A DNA stretch of 64,000 bases from BRH-c25 sp035627615 (GTDB lineage Bacteria; Bacillota; Clostridia; Lutisporales; Lutisporaceae). Numbering within the stretch: the first letter of the stretch is position 1; the number at the start of each line of letters is the position of its first letter. The notes below the pieces were generated by a model that worked only from the letters and a program-made list of their open reading frames with translations, was not told the origin of the DNA and ran no database searches. The stretch lies in contig DASPLL010000023.1 in NCBI GenBank assembly GCA_035627615.1, positions 25,007-89,006 on the forward strand. Direction: 5' to 3'. Below, one piece after another: positions 63,762 to 64,000 of the stretch. A program made the translations under genes and the position numbers.

Positions 63762-64000
63762 TCATTCCGGGCCATTAAGTCGGTAACCTCTACTGCGCTC
63801 CGTCACAATTGTAATGGTGCCATTTTCACCCAGCTTGCTCCGGATGCGGGAAATGTGCTCCTTCACTGTGCGGACGTCACCCGCGGTATCCATACCCCAT
63901 ACCCTTTGGTATAGCTCATCCGGGGAAACCGTTTGTCCCTGATTGCGCAGCAGAATTTCCAGCAGTGAAAATTCCTTGGGCTTCAGCAGGAGGTCCCGTC
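63762..64000 (-). CDS. OmpR/PhoB-type response regulator, C-terminal DNA-binding domain (cut by the window edge)
   Basis: The last 78 codons of a winged-helix response regulator: LLLKPKEFSLLEILLRNQGQ, SPDELYQRVWGMD, VRTVKEHISRIRSKLG and VTERSRGYRL, then TGA at 63762. The receiver domain lies outside the window. It is on the same strand as, and 130 bp upstream of, the giant SLH gene, so it could regulate that gene, though a sensor kinase would be expected nearby. Confidence 0.9.
   Translation of the reverse strand, partial: RDLLLKPKEFSLLEILLRNQGQTVSPDELYQRVWGMDTAGDVRTVKEHISRIRSKLGENGTITIVTERSRGYRLNGPE

Overview
The window looks like chromosome of a low-G+C anaerobic member of the Clostridia. 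Supporting signs are strong AGGAGG-type ribosome binding sites before most starts, some TTG/GTG starts, large S-layer-homology (SLH) surface proteins with Gram-positive signal peptides, DUF1846 and a probable pyrophosphate-type PEP carboxykinase, and many small transporter/regulator pairs. No rRNA, tRNA, CRISPR array, prophage or plasmid genes were recognised. Most genes lie on the minus strand in short operons.

Layout. 1-8.2 kb is a metal and efflux block: the N-terminal part of a CopA copper ATPase, a DMT exporter with a histidine-rich tail plus a DUF2318 Fe-S-type membrane protein behind a 40-bp perfect palindrome, and an RND adaptor/permease pair. 8.3-9.25 kb holds a REP-associated tyrosine transposase flanked by short repeats; related GGGACAGG/CCTTGTCCC palindromes are scattered through the window. 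9.2-20.9 kb is a mixed housekeeping/accessory stretch: an LDH/MDH-family dehydrogenase, a DEAD-box helicase, two gene fragments fused at a junction, an MBL-fold hydrolase, two MFS exporters, an AlkZ-like protein with a PPOX protein and a WYL regulator, a nitroreductase with a CRP-type palindrome, and a two-headed MerR regulator. 20.9-24.5 kb encodes a GLUG-repeat SLH protein.

24.7-32.5 kb carries a DMT transporter with a collapsed LysR gene, a GGDEF/HD-GYP pair for cyclic di-GMP, a histidine kinase fused to its NarL-type response regulator, a broken D-aminoacylase gene and a DnaQ-like exonuclease. 32.5-37.2 kb is a minus-strand run: a radical SAM protein fused to a four-helix membrane domain, a small unknown protein, a GMC oxidoreductase with a Cys cluster, a nicotinamidase-like hydrolase and a GNAT acetyltransferase. 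This run is the best candidate here for an uncharacterised system. 37.4-44.4 kb holds DUF1846, the probable PPi-PEPCK and SelO.

44.7-51.1 kb groups a sigma-54 activator with a PrpR_N sensor, a sodium:solute symporter and a UbiD-family decarboxylase, probably for uptake and decarboxylation of an organic acid. An unidentified decayed gene behind a LexA-like box lies inside this group. 51.5-57 kb contains an RsmH paralogue, a DUF305 membrane protein, an acyltransferase pseudogene with two nonsense codons, a histidine-kinase remnant, a DMT transporter and an AraC regulator. 57.3-63.6 kb is a 2113-residue SLH surface protein, preceded by the C-terminal end of an OmpR-type response regulator at the window edge.

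Gene decay is a theme: seven loci are truncated, frameshifted or interrupted, several of them regulators or sensors beside intact transporters.
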